From assembly GCF_023278565.1 (NCBI RefSeq), contig NC_064682.1:1054001-1118000 (forward strand): 64,000 nt of DNA, written 5' to 3'. Under the pieces are notes generated by a model. That model saw nothing but the letters and a program-made list of their open reading frames with translations, was not told the DNA's origin and made no database searches. A program made the translations under genes and the position numbers. Shown piece by piece: positions 11,701 through 24,368 of this stretch (within the stretch, counting starts at the first letter, position 1; the number at the start of each line of letters is the position of its first letter). The stretch comes from Colletotrichum lupini. Its lineage: Eukaryota > Ascomycota > Sordariomycetes > Glomerellales > Glomerellaceae.

Positions 11701-14027
11701 GTCAAGCGCCACATTCATATATATCCAGTAGTAGTCTGGGAGGAGAATACCGCTTCAATCACCCAGCTTTCCTTGGGTATACCACCCATGACGTCGCCGA
11801 TATCTGTCTATAACGCTTACAGAGACTCTACTACGAGACTGTGAGATTGCTGATAGCCTCGTGTGTGTCACAATGGTTGTTCTGGAGTCTTGCGTGGCCG
11901 TGTACACACTAACTCAACTCTATGTTATCAACCCAGACACAATCATAGCTACAGAATAGTCTCAAGAGGATTCAGGAGAACGGCGGATTCGGTCCGTAGC
12001 GCCAGTCTCTTAGCCTCAACTTCTTTCTATCTTCTGAACCTACTTCTCTGCCTGATTTTAGCACCCACAAAGGAGTATCAATTGACCGTAATGCACAACT
12101 TGTCAACCTTGCCGACAGTTACAGGCTCCTGGCACTCATTTTCGTGACCAGCGTTATCCAGTCTAAACTCCTGAGAAACGTTCTGAACCAGCTCATTAGA
12201 AGCCATCATGACCCTGACATCCCCGGACAGACAAGATGGGATACAAAACCAGAAGCGATTTGGCAAGCTAGTAAATGATCACTACCATGCCGCTGCTTGG
12301 ATCAAGGCAAGGAGATAGAAGCATCACTATAAGAATGCCGTCATAGTATGAGGGGTAACACGCGACGCCGCGAGCGAGCGAATTGCAATGACCGGCCCAG
12401 CGGTGATCGTGTTTGATGAGAGGCGTCACCGGCAACTTGAACAAGGCAATACAAGCGTTTGATAAGGACGATGATGGACGAGGATATGAGCAGCCGCAAG
12501 ATACATGAGACGCATATGCCGCTGCTGCTTCTGCTCGTGCTTCTACATATCAGGCCGGTGTTACCCTGCTGTCTCTCCAGGCTGTATCATTGCCAACGCT
12601 TCACGCGGTGCAGCAGTGCAGATGAGACAGGCATTATGCAAAGACGTTGAGGAGACTGCATCCTGCAGCCACCGGCGTGCGTATTCACGTATCATGCCTA
12701 GTAGAACTCGGAAATCTTGGCCCGAGGCATGCATGAAGAGATAAGCACGAGACGCGCTTCTTTCTTCTTCTATTCCTCAAACAGGCGGCGACGTGATACG
12801 GCATGGTCTACTACAGTTCTGGAGATACCGGTACATGTACACCGAAACGAATCGAGTCGATACGAGATGGAGAACCATACACGTCCACCCCCTCGACGCG
12901 GTTTGAACGCGGGTGAAAGCGGCATCTAGATACGGCCGCGTCTAATTTCGCGGCCGCGCGTTGGACGTGACGTTTGGTCGTTTACGGTTCCTGTGCCGTA
13001 GGATTACTGCCTGCCGAGATTGTCAGGTGTGATGAGATGGGCGGGACCTTGCATGACGATGTGCGAACTCATTTACGGGGAGGACATGATGCGGCGTGTG
13101 GGTGTCCCGTCGGTTATCTGTCAAGGCAATCTGAACGACATTATCAGACTGTGAAATTAGACGCACTTCCAGGCCGGGTGGATTCTAATCTCCTGATCTT
13201 CATTCGACCGCTCGTGGATTGCGATAGAGAAAGAAATGAGGAAACGTGATTTTGGAAGTTGGAAGGCTTGCACCCTCCACCTGGCGTTATCACAAGCTCA
13301 CGACAGCCAAGTCCGAATACTAGAACAGAAGGATCGCGAGTTTGGGGCACCAGAAAAGCCTGCAAAGGCTTTGGGCGCGAGAACCGCAAACTCGCCCCAG
13401 TTCCTTGGTCTCGGTCCTTATGGGCCGCCGCCACGATCCCGTCGCTTATCTCTGCGGCGGCCTTCCGTGGCCTGCGGGCTACGGGATAACATCGCGCTAT
13501 TGAAATCCTTTCCTTGCGCGCACGGACTTGAACGTGACTATCGATGCATTTTTTGTTCAAGTAGTTGTGATGGCGGCATTTGGGGAAGGATCACGAAACT
13601 GTTCTTGGTTGTAGAGAGAAGCAGGAAATGTGTTTATACCGATTTTCACGGAACTATGCGGCGAGATTTTGGGGCCGCAAAAAAAGACTTGACCGTTGGA
13701 AAAACATGGTTCAGCCTTTGGAGGAATCCGGGGCAATGGGTATAGTATTGCCGGGTTCAAGGTTTCCAGGACGCCGGGTCGGCTGGGCTTTCATGTTTTT
13801 CTTTGCGAGTCAGGTCTCCGGGTTGCCTCCCCCGTTCTGATTTGGATGGAATAGAGTTTGTGGGTTAATTACCTCAAAGGTGTACGCAGTATGGAGTAGG
13901 TAATCAAATTGGACATTGTTTGGACGACGGGCCAAGTTATGCTGCTTGCGAGCTGTCATACTCCGTACGGAGTACTGAAAGCAGCATTGGTACATTCTTG
14001 GGCGAACGGGATGGCAGGGGTATTCTA
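5741..14027. other. 8.3-kb gene-poor region of ordinary base composition
   Basis: Apart from the pyrimidine-rich (on the minus strand) promoter of the gene ending at 5740, no coding gene can be supported. Open frames here are short (under 130 codons), overlap on both strands and lack recognisable motifs. Between about 6470 and 6810 there are repeated GTACCTACCT/AGGTAGGTAC-type stretches. A 16-bp perfect palindrome TACTCCGTACGGAGTA lies at 13959-13974. The base composition is mixed, not AT-rich, so this is not a RIP-decayed repeat. It may contain long UTRs or noncoding transcripts, which sequence alone cannot show. Confidence 0.5.
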
Positions 14028-14029
14028 TA

Positions 14030-15915
14030 AGTCGACCCACCCCCTTTTGGCCACCCCCCCCTTTTGGCCACCCCATCAAAACATAGTATCAAAACATCGC
14101 TACCAACTATACTTAATTAATTAACTATCTTCTATTACTATAATAATATAGTTATTATTCTCCCTAGGTAATTCGACCCCTGCGAGTTAACTAGGACTAA
14201 CTAGACGGTCGCTAGAGTCCTCCTAAGCTCTCTATATATCCTAGATATTTACGAACCTAGTATTTAGGTCTATTAGTATACTCTTTTTTTCCGCGGCCTT
14301 AATTAGTTAACTTTGGCTTCTAGAACTCGAATATAGTACTAAGATGCTACTAGATAGTAGGCCTACTTACTAAATGCCTTTTTTACTTTTCTAAATAGTA
14401 GTCGTTAAGTATTATAGTCTGGACTAAGCTCTATAAATAACTTTAACTAATTATAGAGCTCGCTAGCCTTCCTAGGTATTAACTAGTTAATAATAAACGC
14501 TACTAATACCTAGTTAATAGCTTTTCTAATATTACTAGTTACTTACCTAGTATTTGCGGTCTTTTTAGTTAGTATAACTAGGTTAAGTAGGACTATTAGA
14601 TTAGTAAGTAGTCTAGCTATGTTAGGGGGATATAGTCTAGTTACTTTCTACTTACTTTATATATTTAACGACGTTAGACTAGCTAAACGAGCTTTCTAAT
14701 AGTAGCTTAAGAAGTACCGCTTTTTAACAATAATAGAATTGTTTACTATGTCCTCCTTACTAAGCTCCTTCTTATACTTAGACTTAATAGGTCTAAAAAT
14801 AGCTATATTTAACGGCTAGAGGATATAGGAAGTATATAGTAATAAGAATAATAAGTAGACGTTATTTCTATAGTATTCCTATATAAATTCTATCGTTATA
14901 TAACTCCCATAGCTATTTAGAACTAATAGTCGAGGCTTATTAAGTATACTAAGCCCCCTAAGGGGGGGGGTCTTAGTCTGTGGTAAGAACACTATTTTTA
15001 ACTACTTAAGGGTAGTCTTATTAGTCGTCTAGCTATTATTTATTACTATAAACTCCTAACTAGTATAAGGGTTAAGTTTAAGTAAAAACCACTACTACTA
15101 TACCGACTTTCCCTTGTATATAACTAGTGGTTTAATAGCTCGACTATTAGTAGAGATATACTTAATAATAAATACCTAAGTACGCGAACTAGGCTCTTTT
15201 TTTCGCACTACTATAGTCTCTACTTTACCTAAAACCAGGCTATTAAATCCCTTACCCTCTAGGATACTAGTCTTATCTATATTATACCTATTAGCCTATT
15301 TAATATCGCTAATCTCTAGTATATCGAGTAATCTAAACTATAACTTAATTATATTAATAATAGCCCTATTTAGACGCCTCGAATCGATAGTACGACTTCT
15401 TTAGACCTTAATTAATAGGTTCCTCCTTAAGAAAGTATCTATCTATCTCTTCTTAAGAGGATTTATATCCCCCTAAGATCTTAGAACTCGCTTAGCAAAT
15501 TCTATAAGCTGTTCGTAAGTTAATATAATACCTAAATTATACTAAATACGAACCTACTGGGCTAGCTAGTCTTCTTACTATAGAAAAAGCCTCTAGAGGT
15601 CTGCGAATATTATTACCCTCGTTTAGTAGCCTCTCCTACGGTTATAAAGAGTTAACCTTAGAACTCCGAACTTAATCGAGGCCCGATTAACTAAGAGACC
15701 TCTTCTAATAGCCTTAAGAGCCCGAATAACTTCATTTTCGGTATACGAGACTATTATATATCGATAAATAAGTATATAAAAAAGAATTACATTTGGACGA
15801 TTTTTGTAATTGTTGTGGTGGTTTGAAAATCGTGGGTAGGGTTTTAATGCGGTGGCTGGGATGGAGAAATGGGGTGGCCAAAAGGGGGGGGTGGCCAAAA
15901 GGGGGTGGGTCGACT
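14030..15915 (-). mobile_element. Fot1/pogo-type DNA transposon, copy A, RIP-inactivated (1886 bp)
   Basis: Flanked by TA on both sides (14028-14029 and 15916-15917), the target of Tc1/mariner/pogo elements. The terminal inverted repeats are about 47 bp, start AGTCGACCCACCCCC, and each contains two tandem copies of a CCCCTTTTGGCCACCCC-like module of 17-18 bp. The 1886-bp length fits the 1.9-kb Fot1 family. The interior is strongly AT-rich and full of TA-containing stops. On the minus strand, just inside the right end, a relic of the transposase N-terminus is still readable (see separate entry). C-to-T and G-to-A decay on both strands is the pattern left by RIP. Confidence 0.9.
15623..15898 (-). 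pseudogene. Relic of pogo/Fot1 transposase N-terminus (helix-turn-helix part) in copy A
   Basis: The 91-aa minus-strand frame contains YTENEVIRALKAIRRGL followed by NRASIKFGVLRLTLYNR. This matches the N-terminal Psq/pogo helix-turn-helix of Fot1-like DDE transposases (pattern YTEE.(V/L)..AL.AI..G.S...A...FGVPRSTL..R). The first 30 or so residues are translated terminal repeat and not protein. The frame then stops; downstream the coding sequence is destroyed by TA-rich decay. Confidence 0.7.
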
Positions 15916-15917
15916 TA

Positions 15918-18900
15918 AGTGCTACGACTTGTATTAGTGAAGTTGAATCGATGGCATGTCCGCCGATCCCGATCTGCTCGCGACCGCGGCTGCCCGTGAG
16001 AGAAGGACGAAGAGAGTTTGAGAGAAGTCAGGCGCCCAAGAGGAACCGCATTGGAATTTCCCTTCCGAAGAGAGGGCCGTCGTGGCGGAGGGCACGGGCT
16101 GGTGGGAGCGGGTTGGTCGGGTCCGGTGTTGGTTCGGCATGGAGCGAGGCCAAAGTTTTGCGGTGTGAGAGGTTGGCCTCCTTACATCTGTCGGTAAAGC
16201 AAGGCTTGTGTTTCCCCCCGACTCTAGCGATTGCATCCGGAGTGCTTTCCATTCAGTAGCCGACTGGAAGCTTCGGAATGTGTTGTGGAAGCTTCTCCAA
16301 CGTGTTCGCGGGGAATCACGGCAGCGCGACTGGGCCGCCTCTTGGAGTGCCGGGCAAGTTTACTCTGAAGAGGGACGGATTCGGTCTCGTCAGAAGATTT
16401 GGGGCCCGGGGTGGGATTACTGGCCCAGAAGACACAAGAATGGCATTCATCACATCAAACGGCATTCAGACAAGCTCGTGGGTCACTGTCCATTTGCGGT
16501 TCATCAACTTTCTATGTGCCAATGCTGGCAGCGTGCCGTTGCCGAAAGCAGGCGGACCGGCGGATGATGGTGTCCTTGGCCGACGAAATCGATGTGGTTC
16601 TCGACTTGCGGCGCGGGTGGTGTGAGTGTACTTACTCACGCTTATGACGGGCTTGTGTGGTATGGTTACAGCCGAGCATCGACAGAGTCTTGGGGCTTTG
16701 CCTCTTTGTACATCCAATTCGATGGACCATTGTTGACGGCTTGGATATGTTTCTAGGCGAGTTTAGAGAACGACAGGTAGGCGCGCAAATCCGGGGGCGT
16801 TCTTCACTCTTTGCATTCCTCAATGGGATCTACACCTTGTGGAAGCGTTGCTTTGTGGAAGAGAGACGCCGAAAGAAATGGGAACATGCGGAGAGAGAGA
16901 GGCGCAAAGCCACGCGGCGTGCGTCTGGGGTGGTTGTGGTCGCGCCACGACGCCACGACGCCATCCCCGCTGCGAACCTACGGGCTGCGAACTGCTGGTG
17001 CCAGCGTGATCGTGGCTTCGTGGCTGCGTGGCTGCATGAGGTGCGCCCGGGAGGTGTGTTGGCTGGCTGGCTTAATTCTCTCGACTCGAGTCTGAGGGGT
17101 GGTATTGGGGTCGTTGGTTGGATCACGAGGGGGGTAGTCTAAACGAGATCAAGTTTTTTTTGCCATTATGGTTACCTTATGTTTAGGTCCGGCTTACATG
17201 GGTGGTTGCAGAAGAAAAATGCATCCGAGTGTCAGCGTTCGAAACTTTCTGCGATTTGGATTTTCCCCCTAGGTAGGTTTTGACGGTCTTGGTTGCCTGT
17301 ACGAGAATGGGAAGATCGAGATCTGGGTTCACGATTGTTGCGGTGAGCTGTCCGCGGTGAGCACGGCCGAGATATCGTACCCCGGTTGGGCGCAAAGACG
17401 AAGGCAACTCGCAAGACGGGAGGCCGGAATCGGCGCTACTGTAAATGGTGTCTTGGGACTAACCGTCGCTATTGTCAACTCCAAGTCTCCAACAGGATGG
17501 GAAACGAACAACGCTACCCTATAATCTGGAGACTTCAATGCAGGATGACGATTTGTCCAGCGTAGACGGGCATCATGGGACTAAGAGAAACGCTCAGACG
17601 GACGGAACGGGGGGCGGGTATGCGGTTCGGACGTGCCTTTTGCCCACTTGAGCATCTGTTGCCTTAGTTTAGCATGTTTAGTTCCTCCTCTCCCCCCTTG
17701 CCATGCCTTTTTTTTCGGCCTTCGGCACCGGAGGATATTTTCCCTCATGTCGGGTTTTGTCTGCACTTGCTGGGAACTTGGGAGCTGGGAAAGTGGGAAG
17801 TGGACGATTCTCACAGGCATAGAATTGGGGGCCTGGAGACCCTAGGTTCTCCCGCTCCTTGGTGTGTTGTGAGGTTTCGGGAACTTGACATGTGGGTTTC
17901 AGGGCGTCTCTCGGATTCTGCGGAGGAAGAGACGCATCATGCGGATGCTCTGGATGGATCATGGAGATGTGGTGACGGGCGAGTGAGACCCAATTACAAG
18001 CGTATGATATCCGCTATTCCTTGGGGAACTCTCGGCTACCGGGACTTGGGAAGCTTGGGGGACTCGTCTGGAGCCCTCTGAGTCCCATCTTTTGCTCTTC
18101 ATGCCCGTTGCCGTGATGTAGGCCAAGGTTTCCGGAGGCCTGGGAGACGTGCTGCTCCGGAGCAACCAGCCGGCTCGGCTTCTCCTGGCGAGTCTGCGAC
18201 CTTTTTGCTTTACCCAGATGCCGCACGCACGCACGCACGCACGCCAGTGTGAACAGCCGAGACATTCGAGTGCCCAGCGACGAAAAGGAAGATTGAGCAT
18301 TTGGTCGTCAAACGTGGACTCACTTGAGCCCGCATGCGTAGTTCAGCCCATGCCTCCCAGCCCCAGACCGCCGTTAGCAGTGGACGTTCAAGTAGGTATT
18401 CGAACGGAAGGGGGTGTTCTAAAAGCCTGAATTTCAGAGTTTCCGGACAGCAAACATGTGGCGTCGGCCGGCCTCTCTTGGGGATGAGATGGCAGGCCGG
18501 AGACTAAGGAAGTAAGCGCAAGCGCGGGGGCTACCGCTACGTTGTGACATTGACCGACCATCGCCTATTGGGGGCTATTTTCTTGCGATAAGGAAGATGA
18601 GATCAAGATTGATGATTTGCTCGAAGGCTTTGCATCGCTTCAAACTCTGGGAGGGTTAATTTCCCTGAACTGACGCCGTTCTCGGTGTAATTCTTTCTCG
18701 CTGATAAGTCCGTTGCATTGCGTCTCATCTCATGCGAACTACGGACACACTGATACAGTATCTATGTACTATCTAGGCTCGCTCACTCACTCACTCAATC
18801 AGTCAATCAATCATATCCCTGGCTGCTGGCTCACCTGTCATATTTGCGATCATCAGCCACGATATCGAGGGTACAGATAACACGAAGCCACTTTTCTCTC

Positions 18901-20825
18901 TCTCATCCTTCGACGTGGATGGGTGTAGTTATCGTCTTATTTGACTTTTTCATGAGCCAATAGAGTAAAACATTGCATTCGGACGAATCTCAAATTGGCC
19001 CAAAACTTTTTTCACTTGACTCTTGTCATCTCATCTCACGAAGTTTGTTTCCATTATTTTTTTTGCTCACAGTGATACATTTCCGCCTCATTTTCCGCGC
19101 GTCTAGCAACCCATTCGATAATCCGATGATTGAGTACAGCCCTTCTTCTTCTTCTTCTCCCCAGGCAACGCAATGGGGCAGAGTATGAGCCGTCAAGGCC
19201 GTCCATCAACCCCTGAACCCTTCGTCTTCAATAGCGCGAGCGGGACCGCAAAAAAAGAGCGGGAAAAAAAGAAAGAAAAGAAGGATCCAGGAACGACATC
19301 ATCGTCATCCTTACGGGGCCAGTCAGTGGTGGTGGGGTGAACAAGAATGATCCACGTTTTGCAGGTACGGAGTACGAATTGCTCTGTACCTCCTTACCCA
19401 TGGGTTTTTTCCTTCCCTTTTTCGTACTCTGCTGTTCTGCCCGGAACAATATCCCTGTTTGCGCTGCGTGTCGTGTGCCTCGTTGCTGCGTGCCCCTGAC
19501 GGGGAAGAACCCTCTTGTCGTTTCTTCTTCTGCTGCGACTCGGGCGTTTTTTTTCCCCTGATGTGATTTTTATTCGTTACCCGGGAGAGACGAGGAGCAG
19601 TACCCAATTTCAAGAATTGCTCCACAAGCAACGCCGAGAGACACGGAGGATGGGTTTGTCTGAAGCGGCGACGAACGGAAGGGAGTCACCACAGCAGCGA
19701 AAGCCAGCAGAAAAACCGCGCATGTTAAGGATTGGGGCCAGCGGAAGGATCGTAGAGTTTAGAGACACGGAGACTTTGTCACTTTTGATGATGAGAATAC
19801 GTCAGCTTCAATATGCTCTCCGTGTCGGCTTTTACCTCCAGACCGCGAAGCTTTTTCTCATTGCCCACGAGGGGGAATGTCTTCAGGGAGTGGCCTTGTC
19901 GGAAGCTCACCTGTCAAACGTCTCCTAGCCCGAGCTTTTTCGTTTTGTTTAAACTTTTAGGGGGAAAGGGGACCTGGGGGAATTCGGAAGAGTCCTAGCA
20001 GGCGAGATGCCGCAGTCCGGCTGGTGTTGATCTTGCCATTGCTTTGTTCCTCCCCGCAGACTTCATCTTTGTTCCTCATGTTTGATACTGTCCGTCAGCC
20101 GTCCATCTCGAACATTGGCTTCCTCCGGGGAACAAGCGCAAAAGTCCAGTGTCTACTAGGTAAGGACACTGCAGTAGACGGCGGCGGGCGGCGGGCACAT
20201 CTTTCTCATCCAATCCCGCAACCTCCACATTGAAAAACAGGCCGCTTACATACTAGCCCATCGCTATTTGACCAGAGGAAAACCAAGGCCCCGCGGACCA
20301 GCAAAAGAAATAACGTGTGGGAAAATTACACCGGGAAATACAGCTGTGGTTTGCAACGTACCTACTGTGAGTTGGGGTTTACTCATTACAAAAATACAAG
20401 AGTTTCTCGTATTTTCATATGGGGACAAATTCACACCCCCTACACCGTCATCCAGTAATACACTGCCGCACTAGACTCTAGAGTGTTCACAAACAGTTTC
20501 TGAATGCGGATTGGACGTGGTCTGGAACTGGGACTTGTTCAAACCGGACCAGCTGAAGACGATGAATGGATCCTTAACGCTGGGGACGGAGCTGCTTTGT
20601 TGTTCTACGCAGTAGCTTGACCAGCTGTCAATCATCAGTGCGTATCTCCAACCTCGAAGGGCTCGCTGTCAAAAGTGTGTCTAGCTGTCTGCCAACCACC
20701 CTGGTCGATTTGTTTGCTTGATCCCAGACGTGCGCGCGTGCGTTTGATGAGATAGCCGTCCGTGTCTCTCTGCGGGTACCATCTTCTTTTTTTGCAACCC
20801 CGGAAACTATCTCACTTTTACGGAG
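15918..20825. other. 4.9-kb gene-poor region between two Fot1-like elements
   Basis: Mixed base composition. Open frames of up to about 160 codons occur on both strands, but they overlap each other, have arginine-rich or low-complexity translations typical of noncoding GC-balanced DNA, and lack recognisable domains. It contains a CGCA microsatellite (18222-18244) and a CTCA/ATCA-rich tract near 18780-18812. I cannot support a gene here. Confidence 0.5.
18222..18244. repeat. CGCA tetranucleotide microsatellite
   Basis: Five to six tandem CGCA units. A simple repeat in noncoding DNA. Confidence 0.9.
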
Positions 20826-20827
20826 TA

Positions 20828-22713
20828 AGTCAAAGCACCCACTTTTGGGCACCCCCCCCTTTTGGGCACCCCAACAAAACATAGCATCTAAACATCAATA
20901 CCAACTATAATTAATTAATTAACTACCTTCCACTACCACAATAATATAATCAAAATTCTCCCTAAGTAACTCGACCCTTATAAGTCAATTAGGACTAATT
21001 AAACGGTTACTAAAGTCCTCTTAAGCTTTTTATACGTTCTAAATATTTACGAACTTAGTATTTAGGTCTAAATATATAATCTTTTTTTTTTAGGCCTTAT
21101 ACGCTTAATCTTAGCCTTAAGAACTCGAACTTAGTACCGAGATATAGCTAATTAATAAGCCTACTCCTTAAAAGCTTTTTTTATTTTTTAAAATAGTAGT
21201 TATTAAGTATTATTATTTAAACTAAGCTCTATAAATAGCTTTAAGTAATTACAAAGCTCGCTAGCCTTTTTAAGAGTTAACTAGTTAATAATAGAGGTTA
21301 CCAATACTTAATTAAGTAGTTTATTAATATTATTAGTTATTTACTTAGCTTTTATACCCCTTTTAAATAGTATAACTTATATAAGTAGGATTATTAAGTT
21401 AAGAAGTAGCTTAGCTATATTAAGTAGCTATAGTCTAATTACTTTTTACTTACTTCGTATATTTAACGACGTTAGACTAGCTAAATAAGTAAGTTAATAA
21501 TAGCTTAAGAAGTACCGCTTTTTAATAATAGTAAAATTATTTATTATATCCTCCTTACTAAGCTCCTTTTTATATATAGACTTAATAAGCCTAAAAATAG
21601 CTATATTTAATAGCTAAAGGATATAAGAAGCGTATAATAATAAAAATAATAAGTAGACGTTATTTTTATAGTACTCTTATATAAATTCTATTATTATATA
21701 ACTCCTATACTTATTTAATACTAATAATCGAGGCTAGTTTAGCTTACTAAGCCCCTTAATAAGGGGGGTCTTAGTTTATAATAAAAACACTTCCTTTAGC
21801 TAATAAAGGGTAGTCTCGTCGGTTATTTAGCTATTATTTATTACTATAAACTTCTAACTATTATAAGCGGTAAGTTAAAAAGAGAACTACTATTATTAAA
21901 CCGACTTTCCCTTATAAATAACTAATAATTTAATAGCTCTATTATTAATAAAAATATACTTAATAATCGTTACCTAAGTACGTAAACTAGGCTCTTTTTT
22001 TTATATTACTATAGCCTCTATTATACCTAAGACTAGTCTATTAGCTCCCTTACCCTCTATTATACTAGTCTTATCTATATTATACTTATTAGCCTATTTA
22101 ATACCGCTAATTTCTAATATATTAAGTAATCTAAACTATTATTTAATTATATTAGTAATAGCTCTATTAACGCGGCGCGAATTAATTAAATAACTTCTCT
22201 AAACCCTTATTAATAGATTCTTTTTAATAAAAACGTTAATCTATTTCTTACTAAGTAGTTTATTATCCCCCTAGGACCTTAGAACTTACTTAGCGAATTC
22301 CTTAATTCATTTATAAGTTAGTATAATACTTAAGTAATACTATATACGAATTTATTAAGCTAGTTAATTTTTTTATTATAAAAAAAGCTTCTAAAGCTCT
22401 ATAAATACCCTCGCTCTTATTTAATAGCCTCTCTTTTAACCCTAAAGTATTATCCTAGGAACCCTAAACTCAATCGAGGCCTTTTTAATAAAGAGACCGT
22501 TTTTAATAATATTAAGTACCTATTAGAGCTTATTTTTAGTATACGATATTATTACTTATTAATTAGTAAGTATGCTAAAAAGGAATGCATTTAGACGATT
22601 TTTATAATTATTATATTGAATTAAAATAATAGGTAGGGTTTTAATGTGGTAGCTGGGAGGGATTTTTAGGGGTGCCCAAAAGGGGGGGGTGCCCAAAAGT
22701 GGGTGCTTTGACT
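20828..22713 (-). mobile_element. Fot1/pogo-type DNA transposon, copy B, a second subfamily, RIP-inactivated (1886 bp)
   Basis: TA target duplication at 20826-20827 and 22714-22715. Terminal inverted repeats start AGTCAAAGCACCCAC and contain two tandem CTTTTGGGCACCCC modules, related to but distinct from the CTTTTGGCCACCCC modules of copies A and C. Internal sequence aligns by eye with copies A and C in the same orientation (for example ACCAACTAT..TTAATTAATTAACTA just inside the left end, and GGTAGGGTTTTAATG..GTAGCTGGGA near the right end). Its total length is identical to copy A although the sequence is much diverged. No transposase frame survives; the decay is more advanced than in A. Confidence 0.9.
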
Positions 22714-22715
22714 TA

Positions 22716-24368
22716 CCTTACACGTGTACACCATATCACACCGCGTGGCCTGGGGTTGTTGTTTAAAAAAGAGAGAGCCAAGTCAGAGGCAGTTGGACCT
22801 TATCTTTTGGGGCCATGCATGGGGTCGAAGTTTGAACGGAGGGGCGTGTGCGTCCATCATGTTCATCTTTCCCACTTGGGATCTCAGGTGAAGTGAAGAG
22901 CATGAGAAGCAGATGAAGGAGTGAGAGAAAGAGAGGTACAGAGAAACAGAGACGGGACGGGAGAGAGATAGAGGAACCATGATCTGCTAGACCTGGCTGA
23001 CACTTCTCCGTCTCCTGGTGCCTCCATGTTCCTTGTTCCTTGAATTGCGTGGTTCCAGACCTAGGAAACATCCTGTTCGCTGCCCAGTACTCCGTAGTCC
23101 ATCCACCCTTGAACCTGCCCGGCGAGCGCGCGCGTGCGCTATCTTTTGCCTTGCTGTATCCGTACCCGTTCAGAGTTCCCCATCCCATCCCCAGTCCACC
23201 GCAGTGGGTGTGAGTGAGTGAGTGAGTGAGCAGGTGAATATGCCCAGTGAGTGAGAAGTGTGGTGTCCATCTCATCCACACCCGCTCTTTGTGGGAATAC
23301 ACAGCAGTGTTTCCATTATCCATGGCATGGCCCAATATCTACACACCCTTTCCCACCCTCCCCGAATCCGTCCCATCCCATCCGTCCCCCATCGTCGTCA
23401 CTCGTCCTCGGACATTGCATTGCAGCTCACTCGCAACTTACTCATCTTTCTCTCACTCTGCTCTCACTCATCCTCGCTCTCTTACATACTCTCACACTCT
23501 AATCACCTTTCTCTCTCTTGCAAAGGAGGCGCAGGTTGTAGCAGGACGATATCTTGGCTTCCTATACCCCGTCTGTGCCTTGAGTCTCTCGCAATCCTTT
23601 TTCTTCGCAGTCCTCTTGTTTCTGTTTATTCGTCTCTTATTCGGCTTATACCCCCTCGGCGCAGCCACCGGTACCTTACCTTTCAACCCACCATCCATCG
23701 GCACAGCACATCAGCACTGCGACGAAAGAAACACTCGGGTTTGGAAACTTGCGGCCCTTGCACCGGCGCATTCCCGACGAACCGCCTTCTTTGGTACCGG
23801 ATGCTACGACGAAGCAGCGCTCGACACTTGCAGCAGATCCTCCATGTTTCGCGCGCTACGTCACTGTCACCAGGTTCGCAGATTGAAACAAGGAGAAGAA
23901 AGGCAATAGCAGAAGCAGCAACAACAACAACAGCAACGACAGCGGTAATTCCACCACTGCACAACGGAACACAAGAGTTAAATTGTTGCATCACCAAATA
24001 CCACCAATAACAGGGCCATATCACAGTCCACACACACAGAGCAGCGAGCAAACGCCAAGAGTGAACGAGAACCCAAGCGCCACGACTTCGTCCCATCGTC
24101 GGCGCATCCAAGTGAATCCTCGATCACCGTTGAGCACCAGGTCAACAACCACTTCTTACTCCAGACGACAGTGTTGGACAAAGGTGCACCGCCCACGCAG
24201 GGACCGCGACTCGGAAACGCCATCCCATCATCGCCGCCCGCCAAACGAACGCACCCCAGACTCGACGGAACCGAGAAACTCGCAAACCAAGCAGACATTG
24301 ACGACGTTTTACCGTGCTTATATTCTTTTTGCTGCGCCCAAAGCTCGTTTTGAGTCTCCATCACAGCA
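22716..24368. other. Upstream region and long leader of the 1622-aa gene
   Basis: Pyrimidine-rich tracts (CTCACTCTGCTCTCACTCATCC around 23450-23480), a GTGA microsatellite at 23210-23230, and A/C-rich sequence from about 23900 to the ATG at 24369 suggest a promoter and a long 5' leader. Several short upstream frames lie in it, including one of 220 codons at 23247-23909. Their translations are low-complexity H/S/L/P-rich and I do not consider them genes, but translated upstream ORFs remain possible. Confidence 0.5.

Noticed and set aside
13236..13745. 169-codon frame in the gene-poor region
   Set aside because: No motif, overlapped by minus-strand frames of similar size; typical of chance frames in GC-balanced DNA.
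18222..18244. CGCA microsatellite, and similar GTGA (23210-23230) and CA (38080-38092) tracts, as functional elements
   Set aside because: Short simple repeats in noncoding or leader DNA with no further structure.
23247..24010. Overlapping plus-strand frames of 220-250 codons before the 1622-aa gene
   Set aside because: Low-complexity H/S/L/P-rich text from a CT-rich leader; the two frames overlap each other and neither shows a domain.
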